The notes beneath the pieces were generated by a model, which was not told the DNA's origin, did not search any database, and saw nothing but the letters and a program-made list of their open reading frames with translations. This document shows positions 7,724 to 18,662 of a stretch of 64,000 nucleotides of DNA, piece by piece. How positions within the stretch are numbered: the stretch's first letter is position 1; each line of letters begins with the position of its first letter. This DNA is from Bacillus sp. AFS015802 (GTDB lineage: Bacteria > Bacillota > Bacilli > Bacillales > Bacillaceae_B), in assembly GCF_002561455.1 (NCBI RefSeq), contig NZ_NTUP01000007.1, forward strand, positions 1 to 64,000, in the 5' to 3' direction. A program made the position numbers and the translations under genes.

Positions 7724-9484
7724 TTACAATACACTTGCATACCCGTTATAAATCACGCCATGTGTCGCATCCACCGTGATTTCCTGGCCATTCTTGAATA
7801 GGGAAGTGGCATGGTCAACACCGACCACGACAGGAATTCCAAGGTTGATTCCGACTACTGCTGCATGACTTGTCAGTCCGCCTTCTTCCACGATCAGTGC
7901 AGAACACTTCTCCAGGGCAGGCATCATTTCTTTATCCGTGCCGATTGTCACGAGGACAGAGCCTTCAGTCGTATTCTTCACGGCTTCTTCAGCAGAAGTC
8001 GCGACAACAGCTTTCCCGTAAGCCGATTTACGTCCGATTCCTTGACCTTTAGCAACGATGTCACCGACTACATGAATTTTCATGAGGTTCGTCGTGCCTG
8101 ATTCACCGATTGGAACACCAGCTGTGATGACAATGCGGTCTCCGTGCTTTGTCATGCCTGAGTTGACGCTCTCTTCTACTGCCATATCAAGCATTTCATC
8201 CGTAGTCGTCACTTTGCGGCCGACAGTCGGGTAAACGCCCCATACAAGTGCCAGGCGGCGTGATACAGAGTCTGTACCCGTCACAGCTACGATTGGTGCT
8301 TTTGGACGGTATTTAGAGATCATGCGTGCCGTGTGACCACTCTCAGTTGGAGCCACAATCGCATTCACATCAAGATTAAGAGCTGTATAAGCAACGGATT
8401 GACCGATGGCATCCGTCATGTTGTGCTCGCTGTCTTTGCTGCGTGAAGATAAGATCGCGTTGTAATCAAGGGCCGTTTCTGCTCTTGATGCGATGTTATG
8501 CATTGTTTGCACCGCTTCTACAGGGTACGAACCTGCTGCCGTCTCACCAGAAAGCATGATCGCATCCGTACCATCAAAGATGGCGTTGGCTACGTCACTT
8601 GCCTCCGCTCTTGTCGGTCTTGGGTTGCGCTGCATAGAATCAAGCATTTGAGTCGCTGTGATGACAGGCTTACCAAGTGAATTACATTTCTTAATCAGCA
8701 TCTTCTGTACAAGTGGTACTTCCTCCGCAGGGATCTCAACACCAAGGTCTCCACGTGCAACCATCAAACCATCGGATACTTCAAGGATTTCATCGATATT
8801 GTCTACACCCTCTTGGTTCTCGATCTTAGGGATGATTTGGATATGAGACGCATTGTGCTCTTCCAATAATTGACGGATTTCCAGAACGTCTGATGCACGA
8901 CGTACGAATGAAGCGGCAATAAAGTCTACACCTTGTCCAATACCGAATACGATATCACTTGCATCTTTATCCGTGATCCCCGGCAGGTTTACCGATACCC
9001 CAGGTACGTTTACACCTTTTTTGTTCTTAAGTGTTCCACTGTTGGCAACATATGTGTGGATTTCACCGTTCGCTTTGTCGATTTCCGTTACTTCCAAACC
9101 GATTAAACCGTCATCAAGAAGAATTTTAGAACCAACGTGAACATCATCGATCAATCCTTCGTATGTAACGGAGAATTTTTCAGTTGTTCCCAGTACTTCC
9201 TTCATGGAAACGATGATGTTTGAACCTTGAGTTAGTTCGATGGCACCATCTTCCATATTGTTCGTACGGATTTCCGGACCTTTAGTATCAAGAAGGATTC
9301 CGACTGTTTTTCCGGCTTTTTCCGCTGCTTCACGGATATTGACGATACGCTGACCGTGCTCTTCATGGTCTCCATGTGAAAAGTTCAAGCGGGAAACGTT
9401 CATTCCGGCTTCGATCAGTTGTGATAACTTCTCTACACTTTCACTGGCAGGACCGATCGTACATACTATTTTCGTTTTTCTCAT
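7724..9484 (-). CDS. pyk: Pyruvate kinase
   Basis: 586 residues, the long Bacillus form. Transfers phosphate from phosphoenolpyruvate to ADP. The core has [37 protein letters not shown] and the active-site segment [11 protein letters not shown]; the last ~110 residues form the extra PEP-utiliser-like domain with [21 protein letters not shown], whose TSHAAV motif resembles that of EI/PPDK. ATG at 9484 follows GGAGG at 8 bases. It is 30 bases behind pfkA, so the two form the usual pfkA-pyk operon. Confidence 0.96.
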   Translation of the reverse strand: MRKTKIVCTIGPASESVEKLSQLIEAGMNVSRLNFSHGDHEEHGQRIVNIREAAEKAGKTVGILLDTKGPEIRTNNMEDGAIELTQGSNIIVSMKEVLGTTEKFSVTYEGLIDDVHVGSKILLDDGLIGLEVTEIDKANGEIHTYVANSGTLKNKKGVNVPGVSVNLPGITDKDASDIVFGIGQGVDFIAASFVRRASDVLEIRQLLEEHNASHIQIIPKIENQEGVDNIDEILEVSDGLMVARGDLGVEIPAEEVPLVQKMLIKKCNSLGKPVITATQMLDSMQRNPRPTRAEASDVANAIFDGTDAIMLSGETAAGSYPVEAVQTMHNIASRAETALDYNAILSSRSKDSEHNMTDAIGQSVAYTALNLDVNAIVAPTESGHTARMISKYRPKAPIVAVTGTDSVSRRLALVWGVYPTVGRKVTTTDEMLDMAVEESVNSGMTKHGDRIVITAGVPIGESGTTNLMKIHVVGDIVAKGQGIGRKSAYGKAVVATSAEEAVKNTTEGSVLVTIGTDKEMMPALEKCSALIVEEGGLTSHAAVVGINLGIPVVVGVDHATSLFKNGQEITVDATHGVIYNGYASVL

Positions 9485-9514
9485 TTTCTTTACCTCCTGA
9501 AATCTTACAACAAT

Positions 9515-10576
<1,062 letters not shown>

Positions 10577-10608
10577 TCATTACATTATTATGGACCAATA
10601 GACTTTGG

Positions 10609-10637
10609 ATTATTTCTAAAATAACACGAAGATTCAA
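10609..10637 (-). promoter_or_regulatory. Candidate pfkA promoter
   Basis: Minus strand TTGAAT (10637-10632), 17-base spacer, AATAAT (10614-10609). Other AT-rich options exist in this 330-base gap, so the assignment is tentative. Confidence 0.4.
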
Positions 10638-10689
10638 GGTTCTCAACAAGTTACCAGCAGGAAACGCAAAAGACGAAATAATCTATTAA

Positions 10690-10705
10690 ATGGAAGCGTT
10701 TTAAT
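10690..10705 (+). promoter_or_regulatory. cre-like site upstream of pfkA-pyk
   Basis: ATGGAAGCGTTTTAAT matches 15 of 16 cre consensus positions (A replaces C at position 14). It lies about 95 bases upstream of the proposed pfkA start point, which would fit activation or a second promoter better than roadblock repression. Confidence 0.45.
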
Positions 10706-10762
10706 TGTTAAAACCTTCAAAATATCGTCACAAAGCCCTTCATTTGTGCGAAAGAATGAAAA

Positions 10763-10798
10763 AGACTGACAAAAGGTTTTTCCTATTTGTCAGTCCAT
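10763..10798 (-). terminator. Terminator after accA
   Basis: Minus strand GACTGACAAA pairs with TTTGTCAGTC and is followed by TTTTTC, just past the accA stop. Confidence 0.85.
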
Positions 10799-10804
10799 CG
10801 TCTG

Positions 10805-11785
10805 TTATGATTTTACCCCGATTAAATCATTTAAAACGGAATATTCACCCATCGCTTTGAATTTTTCATAACGATGCTGGATCAATTCGTCCTTTTTCAT
10901 CGGAATCAGCTCTTTCAGAGAGGCTTTCAGGACATCATTGATATACTTCGCCTGTTCCTCCACACCCTTATGTGCGCCGCCTTTGACTTCCGTAATGATT
11001 TCATCGATGATTCCAAGCTCCTTTAAATCCGGAGCTGTGATCTTCATGGATTCAGCCGCGCGTTTTGCCTGGGTCGAATCCTTCCATAGGATCGCCGCTG
11101 CCCCTTCAGGTGAGATGACAGAGTACGTGGAGTTTTCAAGCATATGAATATGATTTCCCACTCCAAGTGCCAGGGCACCACCACTACCGCCTTCACCGAT
11201 GACGATGCAGATGACCGGGACAGTCAACCCAGCCATTTCAACAAGATTCCGGGCAATGGCTTCACTCTGACCGCGCTCCTCGGCCGCTTTCCCAGGATAC
11301 GCACCCTTTGTGTCGATAAAGCAGATTATCGGACGGTTGAACTTGTCCGCCTGCTTCATCAAGCGTAACGCTTTCCGGTATCCTTCAGGATGAGGCATCC
11401 CGAAGTTCCGGCGGATGTTTTCTTTCGTATCTTTCCCTCTTTGGTGACCGATGATCGTCACTGGGACATCATGAAATTTCCCTACTCCCGATACAATCGC
11501 TTCGTCATCCCCATATAGGCGGTCTCCGTGCATTTCGATGAAGTCCGTAAAGAGATACTTGATATAATCAAGGGTCGTCGGACGCTCCGGATGACGGGCA
11601 ACCTGGACCCTTTCCCACGGCTTCATGTTTTCGTAGATATCATCTTGAAGCTTTGTGAGACGGTTCTCGAGCTTCTCGATTTCCTTTGATAAATCGACGT
11701 CTGAATTCTGGGTGAACTCCTTCAGCTCGGCAATTTTCTTCTTGAGCTCATATACAGGCTTTTCAAATTCCATCTCATTTACCAT
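10805..11785 (-). CDS. accA: Acetyl-CoA carboxylase carboxyltransferase subunit alpha
   Basis: 326 residues. With AccD it transfers carboxyl from carboxybiotin-BCCP to acetyl-CoA, giving malonyl-CoA for fatty acids. An N-terminal helical region (about 1-50) precedes a crotonase-fold domain carrying [48 protein letters not shown] and [19 protein letters not shown] 11785 overlaps the accD stop (ATGGTAA) and uses GGTGATC within accD, so the two subunits are translationally coupled. Confidence 0.96.
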   Translation of the reverse strand: MVNEMEFEKPVYELKKKIAELKEFTQNSDVDLSKEIEKLENRLTKLQDDIYENMKPWERVQVARHPERPTTLDYIKYLFTDFIEMHGDRLYGDDEAIVSGVGKFHDVPVTIIGHQRGKDTKENIRRNFGMPHPEGYRKALRLMKQADKFNRPIICFIDTKGAYPGKAAEERGQSEAIARNLVEMAGLTVPVICIVIGEGGSGGALALGVGNHIHMLENSTYSVISPEGAAAILWKDSTQAKRAAESMKITAPDLKELGIIDEIITEVKGGAHKGVEEQAKYINDVLKASLKELIPMKKDELIQHRYEKFKAMGEYSVLNDLIGVKS

Positions 11786-12648
11786 GGCAGATCACCGTCC
11801 CACTGATGTATATCAAGTACTGTCCCGATCTTCTCTTTTAGTTCGAGTCTCGAGATGACTCCGTCAAGTTGTCCGTGTTTGAGTAAAAATTCGGATGTCT
11901 GGAAGTCTTCCGGCAGGTCTTCCCGGATCGTCTGCTCGATGATCCTTCTGCCTGCGAAGCCAATCAGTGCTCCCGGCTCGGCAAAATTATAGTCACCGAC
12001 GGATGCGAAACTCGCCGATACCCCGCCTGTCGTCGGGTGCGTCATGATCGAGATGAAGAGTCCACCGTTCTCGCTCAAGCGGTTCAGGGCTACGCTGGTC
12101 TTCGCCATCTGCATCAAGCTAAGGACGCCTTCCTGCATCCTTGCCCCGCCTGAAGCGGTGAAGATAATGAACGGGACCTTCCGTTTGTCGGCTTCTTCGA
12201 TGGCTCTCGTGATTTTCTCTCCGACCACGGATCCCATGCTTCCCATTCTGAATCGGGAATCCATGATGGCTGTCACCACTTCGATTCCATTCACCTTCCC
12301 GGATCCGGTCAGAACGGCTTCATTCATCCCCGTCTTCTTCCGGTCCTTTTCCACTTTACTCTCATAATCAGGAAAGTTCAGGGGGTTACCTGAGGTCAAC
12401 TCCTGGTCAAGCTCCTTGAAGGTGCCTTCATCTATAAAACTATCGACTCTCTCAGGTGAGCTCATGCCATGATGATATCCGCAGTGGATGCACACCTTTA
12501 AGTTTTTTTGAAGTTCTTTCGTGTACATGATTTTTTTGCAATCAGGACATTTCGTCATGATGCCTTCCGGAACGTCATGTTTGGCCGCTTCAGAAGGAAT
12601 CGTTGCATATTTTTTCTTTTTTGATTTGTTAAAAAGTTCCTTTAGCAA
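11779..12648 (-). CDS. accD: Acetyl-CoA carboxylase carboxyltransferase subunit beta
   Basis: 289 residues. Partner of AccA. An N-terminal zinc ribbon with two Cys pairs (CPDC at about 34-37 and CIHC at about 53-56) is followed by the crotonase-fold domain with [20 protein letters not shown] and the glycine-rich [16 protein letters not shown] oxyanion region. It starts at TTG 12648 with GGAGG 7 bases upstream. Second from last of ytsJ-gntR-accD-accA. Confidence 0.96.
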   Translation of the reverse strand: MLKELFNKSKKKKYATIPSEAAKHDVPEGIMTKCPDCKKIMYTKELQKNLKVCIHCGYHHGMSSPERVDSFIDEGTFKELDQELTSGNPLNFPDYESKVEKDRKKTGMNEAVLTGSGKVNGIEVVTAIMDSRFRMGSMGSVVGEKITRAIEEADKRKVPFIIFTASGGARMQEGVLSLMQMAKTSVALNRLSENGGLFISIMTHPTTGGVSASFASVGDYNFAEPGALIGFAGRRIIEQTIREDLPEDFQTSEFLLKHGQLDGVISRLELKEKIGTVLDIHQWDGDLPW

Positions 12649-12688
12649 GGTGAAACCTCCTTACCGAATGACAGTATCTACCTTCAGC

Positions 12689-12702
12689 AGGGAATATTCC
12701 CT
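12689..12702. other. Perfect 14-bp palindrome upstream of accD
   Basis: AGGGAATATTCCCT lies about 40 bases upstream of the accD start in the 133-base gap after the gntR gene. It does not match the FapR consensus. Operator or RNA hairpin; function unknown. Confidence 0.35.
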
Positions 12703-12781
12703 TCCATGACAGCTGCCCATTCGCTTCTCTATAGTAAATGCATGATATAAAACTGCTTGACTATCAGTTTAATGGAAGTGT

Positions 12782-13441
12782 TTAAAAAAAGATGTTGGAA
12801 ATTGTCGCGTCTTCATCGACAATTTTCCTGACCCTTTTATACGTCTCTTGCACAGTCTCTTTCTCTTGTTGATCGATGCCGTGAAGCATCCCGATCACCT
12901 CTTCTTTCATAGGTGCCGTCAGCTTCTTCTCACCGCAGATCAAGGTTTCGAAATCATTCAGGATATTCCAGATGCGCTGGGATAAGAAATTGGAGCTCAT
13001 CATCACGATTTCCCTGAACACATCGTCCAGGTTCTCACTTTCAGAGAGTTTCTCCCGTAAGGCATCCATTTTCTTTTTCTCTGAAAACAGGGCCTTCAAC
13101 GCTTCTTTTTCTATCATCATCTTCGTCTGAAGAATGTCTTCCTGGGCCATATCGTCCTGCAGGATGAACATGCCGAGAAGGTCGATCAGATGATGATCCC
13201 TGAAATCCCTCAAAAAGGTACCTTCCCCCCGGCGTGTTTCAATCAGTCCCAACAGTTCCAGTGCCCGTAGTGCCTCCCTGACCGAAGAGCGCCCGACATT
13301 CAACCGCTCGGACAGCTCCCTTTCGGATGGGATCTTATCTCCAGGCTGAAGCCCGTCTTTTGTTATCATTTCTCGCAATTGGTGAACAATTCCAATATAT
13401 ACCTTAGCGTGAGTATGGAGAGAGTTCACTTCTGTCATCAT
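12782..13441 (-). CDS. GntR/FadR-family transcriptional regulator
   Basis: 219 residues. The N-terminal winged helix (about 12-78) has the GntR pattern: LREMITKDGLQPGDKIPSERELSERLNVGRSSVREALRALELLGLIETRRGEGTFL. The C-terminal part is helical and shorter than a typical FCD ligand domain, so the ligand is unclear. The first ATG overlaps the ytsJ stop (ATGA), and the gene sits between malic enzyme and accDA; control of the link between malate, NADPH and malonyl-CoA is the natural inference. The palindrome at 14778-14794 is a good candidate for its own operator. Confidence 0.85.
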   Translation of the reverse strand: MMTEVNSLHTHAKVYIGIVHQLREMITKDGLQPGDKIPSERELSERLNVGRSSVREALRALELLGLIETRRGEGTFLRDFRDHHLIDLLGMFILQDDMAQEDILQTKMMIEKEALKALFSEKKKMDALREKLSESENLDDVFREIVMMSSNFLSQRIWNILNDFETLICGEKKLTAPMKEEVIGMLHGIDQQEKETVQETYKRVRKIVDEDATISNIFF

Positions 13442-14676
13442 TCACTCTTCCCGATTACCGCTAAATCTTCTGTCTTCTTACGGATTTCTTCCGGGTCCAC
13501 CTTTAAGCGGGCAACCCCGGTTTCCATGGCCGTTTTCGCTACGGCAGCTGCAACGGCTGGTGCTACACGCTTATCAAACGGAGCGGGGATGACATAATCA
13601 GCGTTCAATTCGTCTTCCGTGATCAAATCAGCGATCGCTTCAACGGCAGCCTGCTTCATTTTTTCATTGATGTGAGTCGCACGTACATCCAGTGCCCCCC
13701 TGAAGATCCCGGGGAACGCCAGGACATTATTGACCTGGTTAGGGAAATCAGAACGTCCTGTCCCGATTACCTTGGCTCCCGCCGCTTTCGCAAGCTCCGG
13801 CATGATTTCCGGTACCGGGTTCGCCATGGCAAAGATGATTGGATCCTGTTTCATGGAAGAAACCATCTCTTCCGTCAGAGCACCGGCAACGGATACACCG
13901 ATGAATACGTCGGCATCCTTCAATACTTCCCCTAAGCCGCCCTTGATATGGTCACGATTCGTAAACTTCGCCACTTCATCTTTCGTGCTGTTCATCCCTT
14001 CAGGACGCCCTTCATAAATCGCACCCTTGGAATCACACATGATGATATCTCTCACACCGTAACGGTAGAGAAGCTTAATGATGGCCATGCCGGCTGCACC
14101 GGCTCCGTTCGCCACGACCTTGATTTCGGACATTTTCTTGCCGACGATCTTAAGGGCGTTCACAAGTCCTGCTACGGTCACGATGGCCGTACCATGCTGA
14201 TCATCGTGGAAAACAGGGATATTCGTTTCTTTCTTCAAGCGCTCTTCGATTTCAAAGCAGTTCGGAGCAGCGATATCTTCAAGGTTCACGCCACCGAACG
14301 TTGGCTCTAGAAGCTTGACGGTTTCAACGATCTTGTCCACATCAGTCGTGTTCAAACAGATCGGGAATGCGTCGACTCCTGCAAAGCTCTTGAACAGCAC
14401 CGCTTTTCCTTCCATGACAGGGAGAGCCGCTTCCGGTCCGATATTCCCAAGACCCAGAACAGCGGTACCATCTGAAACGACGGCGACCATATTCCCTTTC
14501 ATCGTATAATCATAAACCGTTTCAGGCTTGTCATAGATCACCTTACAAGGCTCCGCCACCCCGGGGGAGTAAGCCAGACTCAAGTCATCGGCGTTCCGGA
14601 CTTCCACCTTGGATTTAGACTCTAATTTCCCTTTATTCACTCGATGCATATGCAGAGCTTCTTCACGTAATGACAA
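13438..14676 (-). CDS. ytsJ: NAD(P)-dependent malic enzyme (YtsJ type)
   Basis: 412 residues. Decarboxylates malate to pyruvate; the B. subtilis orthologue prefers NADP+ and feeds NADPH to biosynthesis. Recognised blocks: YSPGVAEPC, MKGNMVAVVSDGTAVLGLGNIGP, EGKAVLFKSFAGVDAFPICL, NVEDI-like VNLEDIAAPNCF, PVFHDDQHGTA, and the Rossmann motif VVANGAGAAGMA. The start is TTG 14676 with GGAGTGAG upstream. First gene of an operon with gntR, accD and accA; a FadR-type operator candidate lies 100 bases upstream. Confidence 0.93.
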   Translation of the reverse strand: MSLREEALHMHRVNKGKLESKSKVEVRNADDLSLAYSPGVAEPCKVIYDKPETVYDYTMKGNMVAVVSDGTAVLGLGNIGPEAALPVMEGKAVLFKSFAGVDAFPICLNTTDVDKIVETVKLLEPTFGGVNLEDIAAPNCFEIEERLKKETNIPVFHDDQHGTAIVTVAGLVNALKIVGKKMSEIKVVANGAGAAGMAIIKLLYRYGVRDIIMCDSKGAIYEGRPEGMNSTKDEVAKFTNRDHIKGGLGEVLKDADVFIGVSVAGALTEEMVSSMKQDPIIFAMANPVPEIMPELAKAAGAKVIGTGRSDFPNQVNNVLAFPGIFRGALDVRATHINEKMKQAAVEAIADLITEDELNADYVIPAPFDKRVAPAVAAAVAKTAMETGVARLKVDPEEIRKKTEDLAVIGKSE

Positions 14677-14777
14677 ATTGACTCACTCCTTCTGATTCTT
14701 TTACATGCTATGGTTCGATCCGTTCTCAGACGAATCCTCTAAATGTAAAAATATATAGTAAAAATAATAAGTTCAGA

Positions 14778-14794
14778 GGTGGTCAGACCACCTT
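14778..14794. promoter_or_regulatory. FadR-subfamily operator candidate upstream of ytsJ
   Basis: AGGTGGTCAGACCACCT is a perfect 17-bp palindrome containing TGGTCnGACCA, which fits the TnGT-N3-ACnA pattern of FadR-subfamily GntR regulators. A GntR gene is the second gene of the downstream operon, so autoregulation is likely. On the plus strand a T run follows, so it could also act as a terminator for plus-strand RNA; no plus-strand gene precedes it. Confidence 0.55.
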
Positions 14795-14838
14795 TTTCTA
14801 TTAAACAATAATATAAATATGGATTTTAGTAAAGTATG

Positions 14839-17800
14839 TTATTGTAATATGACATTTGCCTCACCAAGAATTCGGTACAATTCCCTAAGAGCCTCCTGTG
14901 ACGGACTGATGCGCAGATGGTCCGATAGTCTTACACTCTTTTTTTCCTGCTCATAGTAAACGATGACCGGGTTCTTCCCTATGAATCGCTTGATCGTTTC
15001 ATGGATCCTCTCCATACAGGCTTCCTCATCCTGATCCACGGCAATTTTCAAATAAAGCTTCTGGCTGCTCTCTTTAACCCTGGCCTGCACGTCCTCCATC
15101 GTCTCCAGCTGGTTCACGATGAACTGCAGCTTATCATTTCGATCTTCTACATTACCCCCAAATAGGAGGATATTCCCTTCTTTTAAAAGAGGCATGTGGT
15201 TTCGATACACATTCGGAAACACCACCGCTTCCATCTCTCCGCTTTCATCACCGATCTCAAGGAAGGCCATCACTTCCCCTTTTTTGGTCCGGATGGATTT
15301 CACGCTGGTGATATAACCGCCCAACGTGATTTTCAATCCCTTCTGAAGATCGGCTATTTGCTGCAATCCGAGTTCCTTAAACAGGGGCCGATAGGAAGAA
15401 ACCGGATGATCCGATAAGTAAAGACCAAGGACTTGCTTCTCAAACTGAAGCTTCGTATCAATCGTCATCTCTTCCACTTCGACGTATTTAGGCTTCAACA
15501 TAAACGCCTCTTCTTCATGAAACAAGTCAGGATCATCTTCAGGATTTACAAGCTCTGCATGCTGAGCTGCGACATCGAGACTCGCAAGCAATGTAGCACG
15601 ATCAATCCCGAATTCATCAAACGCCCCTGAAAGGACCAGATTCTCAAGGATCTTCCGATTGATTGTTTTCGACGACACCCTCATGCAAAAATCAAACAGA
15701 TCCTGAAACGGCTTTTCTTTTCTCGCACGGATGATCTCCTTCAATGCTGCCGCTCCGATTCCTTTAATCGCGCCTATGCTGTAGCGGATCCGATCTTTTC
15801 CTTCCACTGTAAACACAAACTGACTGTTATTGATGGACGGAGGCAGGATCTCAATATCATACTGTACGGCTTCCCTTATGTATTGAGCCACCTTCGTTTC
15901 ATTCCCTACGACGGACGTCAGGAGTGACGATAAGAAAAACGCCGGATAATGGGCTTTCAAGTAAGCCAGCTGGTAGGCGATCATGCTGTACGCAACGGCA
16001 TGTGACCGGTTGAAACCATAATCGGCGAATCGGACGATCAAATCATAAATCGTATGGGCGACGTCTTCCCTATAGCCTTTCCCGATGGAGCCGGAAACAA
16101 AATGCTCCCGCTCCTGATCGAGGACATCCTTCTTCTTCTTGGAAACGGCCCTTCTTAGGAGATCCGCTTCCCCTAGGGAGAATCCCGCCATTTTCGAAGC
16201 GATCTGCATGATCTGCTCCTGATACACAATGACGCCATAGGTCATTTCCAGAATCGGTTTCAGATCCGGATGAGGGTACTGCACCTGTTCTTTCCCGTGC
16301 TTCCGGTTGATATACGTCGGGATATTCTCCATCGGACCCGGACGATACAAGGCGTTCACTGCCACGATGTCTTCAAAGGAGTTGGGCTTTAGCCGTTTTA
16401 ATACATTCCGCATCCCTTCCGATTCAAGCTGGAAGATTCCATTCGTCTGCCCTTTACTCAACAGCTCGAACGTTTGGGCATCATTCATGGGAATCGATTC
16501 GATGGAGAACGATTTATCCGTCCCAAGCTGCACGTTCTTCACGATCCGTTCCAATATACTCAAATTGCGGAGTCCAAGGAAATCCATTTTCAACAAGCCG
16601 ATTTCTTCCAGAATATCCATAGAGAACTGGGTGAGATGAATGCCGGATGAACTTCCCTGTATCGGTACCCACTGTACTAATGGTCCTTCACTCATCACGA
16701 CTCCCGCCGCATGGGTGGAGGTATGCCTTGGAAGACCTTCGAGCTTGCAGGCCGTCTGAAACAATTTCTTATAATGATCAGAGCCCGTCACAAAGTCGCG
16801 GAACCCCTTCGACTTTTCATACGCTTCTTTCAAGGTGATCCCCAGCTGATTCGGCACAAGCTTGGATAATTGCTCCTGCTCCTTCATATTGAGTCCGAAC
16901 ACCCGTCCCGTATCCCGGAGCGCCGCTTTGGCTGCAAACGTTCCGAACGTGATGATCTGGGCGACGTGAAGACTGCCATATTTCCCTTCCACATATTCAA
17001 TCACTTCGTCGCGCCGGTGATCCGGGAAATCGATATCGATATCCGGCATGGTCACCCGTTCAGGATTCAGGAATCGTTCAAACAGCAGATGATGCTCCAG
17101 GGGATCCACGTCTGTAATCCTGAGGGCGTAGGATACGAGGGAACCAGCGGCCGACCCCCGTCCCGGTCCGGTCAGGATCTTTTTTTCCTTCGCGTATTTC
17201 ATAAAATCCCACACGATCAGGAAGTAGTCGCTGAACCCCATCCTGCCGATGACTTCAAGCTCATAATCGAGCCGCTCGATGTACTCATCAGTTACCGTTT
17301 CGACCCGCTCGCTTAACCCTTTTTCACAAAGATGGGTCAATTCCTCGAGGGCGGTGACTCCTTCAGGCAGAGGATATTTTGGAAGGAGCTGTTGATGAAA
17401 AGGAATGGTCAAGTGGCAGCGGTCCGCGATCTTCATCGTATTTTCAAGGGCCGTGACGTGATCAGAGAATAATTCCACCATCTGATCTTTGTGTTTAAAA
17501 TAATACTCCTGTGACCCCAGCACATCCCGGTCATCCTCTGACAGTTTCACTCCGTCGCGGATCGCCCCCATGCACTCATGGGCAAAATGATCTTCCTGAT
17601 CGAGGTACTGCACATCATTGGTCGCTACCACTTCCGTCCCAGTCTCTTCTGCCACCTGCTGGAGTAAGGGGATAAGGGTATCCTCTGCCGGAATCCCGTG
17701 CTTTTGAATACTTAAATAAAAGGAGTCCCGTCCGAACACCTGCTGATAGGTGCGGATACATTCTGTTGCTTTTTCTCTTTCATCATTCAATAGGTGGGTT

Positions 17801-18189
17801 TCAATCTCCCCCACGACTCCAGGAGTGATGGCAATCAGACCCTCGCTATAAGAAGCGAGCCACTTCAACGGAAGCCCGTCCTTCGACTTCGCCCCGATGG
17901 CACTCGAGATTTTTAATAGATTCTGATAGCCCGTTTGATTTTTCACAAGGAGAACAAGGGGATGGGAGCCTTCCTCTGAGGCAATATCTGCGGTCAATCC
18001 GATGATAGGCTTAATGCCTTCTTTTAAACACGCCTTATAAAAAGGGATGGCGGCATACATCATATTTTTATCGGTTAAGGCAAGCGCCTTATACCCTGAA
18101 TTCTTCGCTTTATGTACAAGTCCATTTATCGAAATCGTGCTAGACAAGAGACTATAGGCACTCGCTACTTGTAAATGAACAAATGACAT
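14839..18189 (-). CDS. dnaE: DNA polymerase III alpha subunit, DnaE type
   Basis: 1116 residues. Error-prone replicative polymerase that extends RNA primers before PolC takes over. Order: PHP domain (about 1-220), polymerase core with GPGRGSAAGSL and the catalytic Asp motif PDIDIDFPDHRRDEV, HHH-type region (ALKEIIRARKEKPFQDLFDF) and an OB fold near 960-1040 (LGGYITSVKSIRTKKG). The PHP motif reads HLQVASAYSLL; B. subtilis DnaE has HLQVHSGYSLL, so one metal-ligand His is lost. ATG 18189 gives the standard MSFVHLQV start; an in-frame GTG lies 9 bases upstream. A TATAAT -10 at 18227-18222 precedes it. Confidence 0.95.
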   Translation of the reverse strand: MSFVHLQVASAYSLLSSTISINGLVHKAKNSGYKALALTDKNMMYAAIPFYKACLKEGIKPIIGLTADIASEEGSHPLVLLVKNQTGYQNLLKISSAIGAKSKDGLPLKWLASYSEGLIAITPGVVGEIETHLLNDEREKATECIRTYQQVFGRDSFYLSIQKHGIPAEDTLIPLLQQVAEETGTEVVATNDVQYLDQEDHFAHECMGAIRDGVKLSEDDRDVLGSQEYYFKHKDQMVELFSDHVTALENTMKIADRCHLTIPFHQQLLPKYPLPEGVTALEELTHLCEKGLSERVETVTDEYIERLDYELEVIGRMGFSDYFLIVWDFMKYAKEKKILTGPGRGSAAGSLVSYALRITDVDPLEHHLLFERFLNPERVTMPDIDIDFPDHRRDEVIEYVEGKYGSLHVAQIITFGTFAAKAALRDTGRVFGLNMKEQEQLSKLVPNQLGITLKEAYEKSKGFRDFVTGSDHYKKLFQTACKLEGLPRHTSTHAAGVVMSEGPLVQWVPIQGSSSGIHLTQFSMDILEEIGLLKMDFLGLRNLSILERIVKNVQLGTDKSFSIESIPMNDAQTFELLSKGQTNGIFQLESEGMRNVLKRLKPNSFEDIVAVNALYRPGPMENIPTYINRKHGKEQVQYPHPDLKPILEMTYGVIVYQEQIMQIASKMAGFSLGEADLLRRAVSKKKKDVLDQEREHFVSGSIGKGYREDVAHTIYDLIVRFADYGFNRSHAVAYSMIAYQLAYLKAHYPAFFLSSLLTSVVGNETKVAQYIREAVQYDIEILPPSINNSQFVFTVEGKDRIRYSIGAIKGIGAAALKEIIRARKEKPFQDLFDFCMRVSSKTINRKILENLVLSGAFDEFGIDRATLLASLDVAAQHAELVNPEDDPDLFHEEEAFMLKPKYVEVEEMTIDTKLQFEKQVLGLYLSDHPVSSYRPLFKELGLQQIADLQKGLKITLGGYITSVKSIRTKKGEVMAFLEIGDESGEMEAVVFPNVYRNHMPLLKEGNILLFGGNVEDRNDKLQFIVNQLETMEDVQARVKESSQKLYLKIAVDQDEEACMERIHETIKRFIGKNPVIVYYEQEKKSVRLSDHLRISPSQEALRELYRILGEANVILQ

Positions 18190-18221
18190 GTTATGCACAA
18201 CCTTTTTCTCAATATACCTTT

Positions 18222-18227
18222 ATTATA
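18222..18227 (-). promoter_or_regulatory. -10 element of the dnaE promoter
   Basis: Minus strand TATAAT, 33 bases upstream of the dnaE start; the -35 region is poor (TTTCTT at 17 bases). Confidence 0.45.
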
Positions 18228-18263
18228 GGTAAGAAACCGAAAAAAAGAAAATATGTTCTCCCT

Positions 18264-18292
18264 CATATCTTGTCCCCGAATCCCATATAGTT
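18264..18292 (+). promoter_or_regulatory. Candidate sigma-E promoter for ytrHI
   Basis: CATATCT (18264-18270), 13 bases, CATATAGTT (18284-18292). This resembles the sporulation sigma-E pattern (ATATT-type -35, CATAnAnT -10). B. subtilis ytrHI is a mother-cell sigma-E operon. Confidence 0.45.
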
Positions 18293-18326
18293 ATCGTAAA
18301 GACACGTAATAGATGGAGATGATGAA

Positions 18327-18662
18327 ATGGCGGAAGCTTTCTTTCCGGAATTATTCAAAAGCTTCTTTATCGCTATGGGGGTACTGCTCGGCGGTTCACT
18401 GCTCGGTGGATTGGCCTCGTTTGCCATGGGGCAGCCCCTGTTCATTGAAATGAGAAGACTATCCGATTTCCTGCGCATCTGGGCCATCATCGCAGCGATC
18501 GGCGGCACATTCGATACAGTGTACAGCTTTGAAAAAGGCTTTCTGAACGGGGAGACGAAAGAGCTCTTCAAACAATTCCTCTGGATCCTGTCTGCTCTCG
18601 GCGGGGCCAACACGGCTGCCATGATCATCACCTGGCTCACCCAGGAGCATATGCCATCATGA
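18327..18662 (+). CDS. ytrH: Sporulation membrane protein YtrH
   Basis: 111 residues with three hydrophobic stretches (about 12-34, 49-65 and 83-103). Matches YtrH, a mother-cell membrane protein needed for efficient sporulation in B. subtilis. GGAG lies upstream of ATG 18327. The stop overlaps the ytrI start (ATGA), so the pair is coupled. It is divergent from dnaE as in other Bacillus, behind a sigma-E-like promoter. Confidence 0.88.
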   Translation: MAEAFFPELFKSFFIAMGVLLGGSLLGGLASFAMGQPLFIEMRRLSDFLRIWAIIAAIGGTFDTVYSFEKGFLNGETKELFKQFLWILSALGGANTAAMIITWLTQEHMPS

